From: Pseudoalteromonas rubra
Lineage (GTDB): Bacteria; Pseudomonadota; Gammaproteobacteria; Enterobacterales; Alteromonadaceae
Reading direction: 5' to 3'
DNA: 64,000 nucleotides
Assembly (NCBI RefSeq): GCF_005887095.1
Contig: NZ_PNCI01000035.1
Coordinates: forward strand, 180,635-244,634
Position numbers and translations under genes: made by a program. This document shows, in pieces, positions 59,947 through 64,000 of the stretch (position 1 is the stretch's first letter; every line of letters begins with the position of its first letter). The notes beneath the pieces are model-generated. The model did not search any database and was not told the DNA's origin. It was given only the letters and a program-made list of their open reading frames with translations.

Positions 59947-60887
59947 TGGATGCTTTAACCAGCGGAATATTAAAGTCGTTTTTACTCCATTTCGCTATAG
60001 CCGGACTACTGTTCGCGACTGCCAACTTTCAGTTTTCCAGTCCCACTGTAATGGAAGTTCAGCTTAATCCTGCCATTAACGAAATTGAAGAAGTAAAAGC
60101 GGTATCAGCTATCTCAGTTAACGAGCAGGCGGTCGAGCGCAAAATTGCTCAGCTACGCGAAAAAGAAGCGCAGCAGAAGCGTGCGGAAGAACAAAGGATA
60201 CGCGATTTAGAGCGCCGGGCAGTGCAGGCCCGTAAGGATCGTGAAGCTGAAGCCAGACGGATCAAGAAACTGGAACAACAGCGTCTTGCTAAGCTGGAAG
60301 AGAAACGTAAAGCTGAAGCGCAAGCCAAACGCGCACAAGAAATCCAAAACAAAGAGCGTCAGCAAGCTGAAAAGGCGCGTCAGGAAGCGCTTGCTGCTGA
60401 AAAAGCTGCCAAAGCTGCTGCGCAGAAACGTAAAGCAGAAGAGGACAGGCTGAGACAGGCTGAGGCGAAACGTAAACAGCAAGAGGAAGAAGCTAAGCGC
60501 AAAGCACAAGCTGCCGAAGAGGCGCGTCAGAAAGCGTTGCAAGAGCAACTTCTTCAGGAACAACTGGCTCAGGAACAAGCGGCGAGAGCGAAAATTCGCC
60601 AGCAGCAGGTCCTGACCGAAGTTGACAAGTATAAGGCGCTGATTATGCAGCGGATCCAATCTAACTTGTTAATTGATGAGAAAATGAAAGGGAAGCAATG
60701 TCGCCTGAATATTCGCCTGGGCTTTAATGGCCTGGTGACACAAGCGGAGTCGCTGGGTGGTGATAAGCTGGTGTGTGAAGCCGCTTTGCGTGCTGTGCGA
60801 ATGGCCGATACCTTGCCTGTTTCTGAGAATAAAGATGTTTTCGAACAGCTTAAAAACATTAACCTGACGATAAAACCAACTCTATAA
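59946..60887 (+). CDS. tolA: Tol-Pal system protein TolA
   Basis: Links the TolQR motor to TolB/Pal. Three domains in 313 residues: membrane anchor (about 8-28), a long Lys/Glu/Ala/Arg/Gln helical rod (about 55-215), and a C-terminal domain from about 220 (KYKALIMQRIQSNLL, GKQCRLNIRLGFNGLV, LVCEAALRAVRMADTLPV). The rod is low complexity and typical, which is why many false frames appear on both strands here. Confidence 0.96.
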   Translation: MDALTSGILKSFLLHFAIAGLLFATANFQFSSPTVMEVQLNPAINEIEEVKAVSAISVNEQAVERKIAQLREKEAQQKRAEEQRIRDLERRAVQARKDREAEARRIKKLEQQRLAKLEEKRKAEAQAKRAQEIQNKERQQAEKARQEALAAEKAAKAAAQKRKAEEDRLRQAEAKRKQQEEEAKRKAQAAEEARQKALQEQLLQEQLAQEQAARAKIRQQQVLTEVDKYKALIMQRIQSNLLIDEKMKGKQCRLNIRLGFNGLVTQAESLGGDKLVCEAALRAVRMADTLPVSENKDVFEQLKNINLTIKPTL

Positions 60888-60896
60888 AGGAAGACC

Positions 60897-62255
60897 ATGT
60901 ACAACCATTTAAGAAATTTACTCTTGGTTCTGGCTTTCGCTGCGCAAGGGGTCGCCTACGCAGCACTGGAGATCGTGATAACAGAAGGGGTCGACAGTGC
61001 CCGGCCTATCGCGATAGCTCCGTTTAAATACATTGGCAACGGCGAAGCGCCAGCTGAAATCAGTGCTGTGATTGCGGCGGATTTGATCCGCAGTGGTAAG
61101 TTCAAGCCGGTAGCAGAAGAGCAAATGCCTCAGTTACCCACAACCGATGAAGAAGTGGATTACGATGCCTGGGTTGAGTTAGGTGTGGAAGCTGTTGTTG
61201 TCGGGACCATTACCCAGCAGCCAGCGAATCGCTATCTTATCAAGTATGAGCTGATTGATGTCATCCGTGCGCAGATCACCGGTGGTGAGACCCGCATGAT
61301 GACTAACGGCCAGCTGATGAAGAGTCAGGATCACGTTTTGGAAGCACGTCAAAGTGTGATTGATGCTCAAAGCTTCCGTTATTACGCACATCAGATCAGC
61401 GATGTGGTTTATGAAGCCCTGACAGGTGAAAAAGGGGCGTTCCGCACCAAAATTGCGTATGTGATTGTACGTGAAGAGCAGGACAAACCTTATCAGCTGG
61501 TTGTTGCTGACTATGACGGATATAACGAGCAGGTGCTATTGCGTTCTAAAGAACCGTTAATGTCTCCGGCCTGGTCACCTGATGGTAATAAACTGGCGTA
61601 TGTGACGTTCGAAAATCGTCAGTCACAAATTTATATTCAGGATATTTATACGGGTAAGCGTGAGATCTTAACCAGTTACCCGGGGATCAATGGCGCTCCG
61701 CAGTTTTCGCCGGATGGTACACAAATGCTGATCGTGTTGTCTAAAGACAAAGGTGGTGCAACCGAAGTGTATTTAATTGACCTGGAAACGCGCAAAGAGA
61801 GACGCCTGACTAAGCACCGTAGTATAGATACTGAGCCAACTTGGCACCCAAATGGCAAAGAAATAGTCTATACATCTGAAAGGGGTGGTAATGCCCAGAT
61901 TTATAAGTTAAATTTAGATACAGGAAGATCACGGCGTGTAACTTTCGACGGCGACATGAATTTAGCAGGGTCGATCACGCCAGATGGTAAACAATTGGTA
62001 ATGGTAAATCGTACTTTAGGTCGTTACCATATCGCCAAGAAAGAATTGGATTCTGGGCTGTTTCAGGTATTAACGCGCACCAGACTCGATGAATCACCGA
62101 GTATTGCGCCGAACGGCTCTATGATTATTTATAGTACCTTGCATAATAATAAGCAGGTACTGGCGTTGGTGTCGATGGATGGCCGCTTTAAGGCCCGCCT
62201 GCCGGTGTTAGACGGACAGGTTAAGGCACCAGCTTGGTCGCCATTTTTACAGTAA
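60897..62255 (+). CDS. tolB: Tol-Pal system beta-propeller protein TolB
   Basis: Periplasmic partner of Pal. The 452-residue protein has a signal peptide (cleaved near GVAYA), an N-terminal alpha/beta domain (about 22-165), and a six-bladed propeller with PD-type repeats (SPDGNKLAYVTF, SPDGTQMLIVLS, HPNGKEIVYTSE, TPDGKQLVMVNR, APNGSMIIYSTL). Starts 9 bp after tolA. Confidence 0.97.
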   Translation: MYNHLRNLLLVLAFAAQGVAYAALEIVITEGVDSARPIAIAPFKYIGNGEAPAEISAVIAADLIRSGKFKPVAEEQMPQLPTTDEEVDYDAWVELGVEAVVVGTITQQPANRYLIKYELIDVIRAQITGGETRMMTNGQLMKSQDHVLEARQSVIDAQSFRYYAHQISDVVYEALTGEKGAFRTKIAYVIVREEQDKPYQLVVADYDGYNEQVLLRSKEPLMSPAWSPDGNKLAYVTFENRQSQIYIQDIYTGKREILTSYPGINGAPQFSPDGTQMLIVLSKDKGGATEVYLIDLETRKERRLTKHRSIDTEPTWHPNGKEIVYTSERGGNAQIYKLNLDTGRSRRVTFDGDMNLAGSITPDGKQLVMVNRTLGRYHIAKKELDSGLFQVLTRTRLDESPSIAPNGSMIIYSTLHNNKQVLALVSMDGRFKARLPVLDGQVKAPAWSPFLQ

Positions 62256-62296
62256 TTTTGCTGGTAAGACTTATAAAAGATATAGGAATATACTCG

Positions 62297-62830
62297 ATGC
62301 AACTTAACAAAACTCTCAAGGCCCTTTTGGTCGCGTTGCCTGTGATGACGCTGGCTGCATGTAGCTCTTCAACAAACACAGGTGAAGGTGCTGGCAGTGA
62401 AACAAACGCGGCAACTGCGGACAATGGCAGCAACGTTGATGTAGGTACAATGGCACCTCAGAAAACAGCTGAAGAGCTACTGAAAGAAAAGTATGAAGCG
62501 TTGCGTCAAAAGCAAATCGTATACTTCGACTTCGACAAGTCTACGGTTCGCAGCGAGTTCGTAGAGCTTCTGCAAGCACACGCTGACTTCCTGGTTAAAA
62601 ACCCAAGTGTTAAAGTACTGATTGAAGGTCACGCTGATGAGCGTGGTACGCCTGAGTACAACATCGCACTGGGTGAAAGCCGTGGTAAAGCGGTTGCTAA
62701 GTATCTGCAGAGCCTGGGCGTGTCTGACAGCCAAATGTCTGTTGTAAGCTATGGTGAAGAAAAGCCAATGGACAAAGCGCGCACTGAACAAGCTTTTGCT
62801 AAGAACCGCCGCGCGGTACTGGTATACTAA
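62297..62830 (+). CDS. pal: Peptidoglycan-associated lipoprotein Pal
   Basis: Outer-membrane lipoprotein that binds diaminopimelate peptidoglycan. Start is ATG at 62297 (AGGAA about 9 nt upstream), giving a 177-residue product with lipobox LAAC; the longer frame start would bury the signal. Ser/Gly/Asn-rich linker (about 22-60) and OmpA-like domain with YFDFDKSTVRSEF, EGHADERGTPEYNIALGE and NRRAVLVY. Part of the tol operon. Confidence 0.97.
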   Translation: MQLNKTLKALLVALPVMTLAACSSSTNTGEGAGSETNAATADNGSNVDVGTMAPQKTAEELLKEKYEALRQKQIVYFDFDKSTVRSEFVELLQAHADFLVKNPSVKVLIEGHADERGTPEYNIALGESRGKAVAKYLQSLGVSDSQMSVVSYGEEKPMDKARTEQAFAKNRRAVLVY

Positions 62831-62846
62831 TCGTTAAAGAGATGCT

Positions 62847-63602
62847 ATGAAGCCGAATACTTTTTTGGCAGCCATCATCTTAGTCAGCGGGAGCTCCCAA
62901 CTGTGGGCAGCTCCCGCTGCTGTATCTGATGCTGCTGGTTCTAACCAAACTATTGAACAACGTTTGTCTGTGCTTGAGGGCCTGATGCGAAACCGCAACC
63001 TGATCCAGGCGGAGCTACAAACGCAACTTGACCAACTGCAGGACGAAGTGAGCCAGATCCGTGGTGTAACGGAAGAGCAAAGTTACAAGCTCGAAAAAGT
63101 GTTACAGCGCCAGCGTGAGCTTTATCAGGAAATTGAAACGCGAGTCACTCAGGTCTACGAGCAAAGTAAGCAGCTACAGCCTGCAGTGACACCTGACAGT
63201 GCAACAGCGCAGGCCGTGAGTACTGACTTATCGGAAAATGAAGCGTATGACAGAGCTGTTGCGTTGATTATGAAAGATAAGCGCTACGATGCGGCTATTC
63301 CTGAATTTGAAGGCTTCCTTAAGCAGTTTCCCAATTCCGTCTATATACCAAATGCGCACTATTGGTTAGGTCAGCTACAGTCTATCAAGAATCAAGATAC
63401 TCAGGCCATGGTGCACTTCCGTACTGTGGTAGATCAGTTTGCTGATTCAAATAAGCGACCAGATGCGATGTTAAAGCTGGGAACCTTGCTCCAGAAGACA
63501 GGACAATCTGCACAAGCAAAAACCTTATTCGAGAATCTAATCAAAGAATATCCCAGCACAACGGCTGCAAAATTGGCAACGGAGCGACTGAGCAAAATAT
63601 AA
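62847..63602 (+). CDS. cpoB: Cell division coordinator CpoB (YbgF)
   Basis: Periplasmic TPR protein that couples Tol-Pal activity with peptidoglycan synthesis by PBP1B. The 251-residue protein has a signal peptide (cleaved near LWAAPA), an N-terminal trimerising coiled coil (about 30-100), a short linker, and three TPR units (about 125-250; DRAVALIMKDKRYDAAIPEFEGF, HYWLGQLQSIKNQDTQAM, AKTLFENLIKEYPST). Last gene of the tol operon, followed by tRNA genes as in E. coli. Confidence 0.96.
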   Translation: MKPNTFLAAIILVSGSSQLWAAPAAVSDAAGSNQTIEQRLSVLEGLMRNRNLIQAELQTQLDQLQDEVSQIRGVTEEQSYKLEKVLQRQRELYQEIETRVTQVYEQSKQLQPAVTPDSATAQAVSTDLSENEAYDRAVALIMKDKRYDAAIPEFEGFLKQFPNSVYIPNAHYWLGQLQSIKNQDTQAMVHFRTVVDQFADSNKRPDAMLKLGTLLQKTGQSAQAKTLFENLIKEYPSTTAAKLATERLSKI

Positions 63603-63677
63603 ATGGCTGATATTTTCTCAGAATGATTTAAAATTAGGCGCTTAGACGCGAAATTTGAAAAAAACAGGCAATTTCGG

Positions 63678-63705
63678 TTGCACAAGATTTTTAAATAAGT
63701 ATTAT
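63678..63705 (+). promoter_or_regulatory. Promoter of the tRNA-Lys cluster
   Basis: TTGCAC (63678-63683), 16-bp spacer, TATTAT (63700-63705), followed by a GC-rich discriminator (GCGCCCGC) typical of stringently controlled stable RNA genes. It is about 50 bp before the first tRNA. Confidence 0.7.
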
Positions 63706-63760
63706 AAGCGCCCGCAGCAGCCGATAGTGTTACACACATCTTGCAGCGAAACAATTTAGT

Positions 63761-63836
63761 GGGTCATTAGCTCAGTTGGTAGAGCAGTGGACTTTTAATC
63801 CATTGGTCGATGGTTCGAGTCCATCATGACCCACCA
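63761..63836 (+). tRNA. tRNA-Lys (UUU), copy 1
   Basis: 76-nt cloverleaf: acceptor GGGTCAT / ATGACCC, D arm GCTCAGTTGGTAGAGC, anticodon loop CTTTTAA with anticodon TTT, T arm GGTTCGAGTCC, and encoded CCA end. Confidence 0.98.
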
Positions 63837-63874
63837 TTCAAATTTGTTATTTTTACTTTAAGTAAAGCCAGAGC

Positions 63875-63950
63875 GGGTCATTAGCTCAGTTGGTAGAGCA
63901 GTGGACTTTTAATCCATTGGTCGATGGTTCGAGTCCATCATGACCCACCA
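63875..63950 (+). tRNA. tRNA-Lys (UUU), copy 2
   Basis: Identical to copy 1 over all 76 nt, including the encoded CCA. The 38-bp spacer after copy 1 begins TTCAAATTTG. Confidence 0.98.
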
Positions 63951-63985
63951 TTCAAATTTGGTGTATTATTTAAATAATCTCGAGC

Positions 63986-64000
63986 GGGTCATTAGCTCAG
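63986..64000 (+). tRNA. tRNA-Lys copy 3, cut by window edge
   Basis: The last 15 nt (GGGTCATTAGCTCAG) are identical to the first 15 nt of copies 1 and 2, and the preceding spacer repeats the TTCAAATTTG start and GAGC end. Only the 5' part is present. Confidence 0.85.

Noticed and set aside
60149..60659. Long minus-strand frames opposite tolA
   Set aside because: Caused by the low-complexity Ala/Lys/Glu rod of TolA; typical artefacts.

Overview
This window looks like core chromosome of a marine gammaproteobacterium of the order Alteromonadales, most likely Pseudoalteromonas or a close relative. That is inferred from gene order and protein character, not from a database search. Almost everything is intact, single-copy housekeeping DNA with short intergenic gaps. 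There are no phages, no CRISPR arrays and no transposase genes.

Layout. (1) 2-3809: the lepB-rnc-era-recO-pdxJ operon (lepB cut by the left edge). (2) 3831-9727: bcp-gcvR facing bamC, with dapA absent from its usual place, then a YjiH-type membrane protein, a 58-residue DUF2897-like membrane peptide and an ankyrin-like membrane protein. (3) 9773-17395: bamE, a GIY-YIG protein, an overlapping pair of envelope genes (M28 peptidase and a TPR lipoprotein), a chemoreceptor, and ilvC/ilvY. (4) 17458-25435: an orphan OmpR-type regulator with a degenerate receiver, then a probable iron-uptake locus (DUF4856 lipoprotein, imelysin lipoprotein, FecA-like TonB receptor), a sterol-desaturase-family membrane enzyme and a small unknown. 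(5) 25721-31583: a Kef-type antiporter, Spo0M, an ElaA-type acetyltransferase, an exported thiol peroxidase, and a two-gene signalling operon (receiver-CheC fusion plus PAS-GGDEF cyclase). (6) 31771-38413: the stress cluster prkA-DUF444-spoVR, a MITE-like element, sodB and grxD. (7) 38414-44906: gltBD behind a control region with an ArgR-type box and a second palindrome. (8) 44907-55554: recN with two LexA boxes, a small membrane protein, nadK, an HrcA-family gene, grpE with a sigma32-type promoter, two zinc peptidases, a GFA protein, an unlisted 53-residue RiPP-precursor-like peptide, a DUF72 protein and aspS. (9) 55575-63602: ruvCAB, a 1-kb gene-free stretch where ybgC would be expected, then tolQRAB-pal-cpoB. 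(10) 63678-64000: tandem tRNA-Lys(UUU) genes running off the right edge.

How the genes work together. The two ends hold envelope and DNA-repair machinery: Tol-Pal, BamC/BamE, RuvABC and RecN, with SOS boxes visible before recN and probably before ruvC. The middle holds iron acquisition and redox defence (FecA-like/imelysin, SodB, Tpx, Bcp, Grx4), nitrogen assimilation (GltBD) and branched-chain amino acid synthesis (IlvC/IlvY). The least explained items are small or non-coding: the peptide at 52478-52639, an orphan promoter-to-terminator unit at 57999-58177 on the minus strand that looks like a small RNA, three perfect palindromes about 60 bp apart at 58374-58508, and paired inverted repeats 20 bp apart between sodB and grxD.
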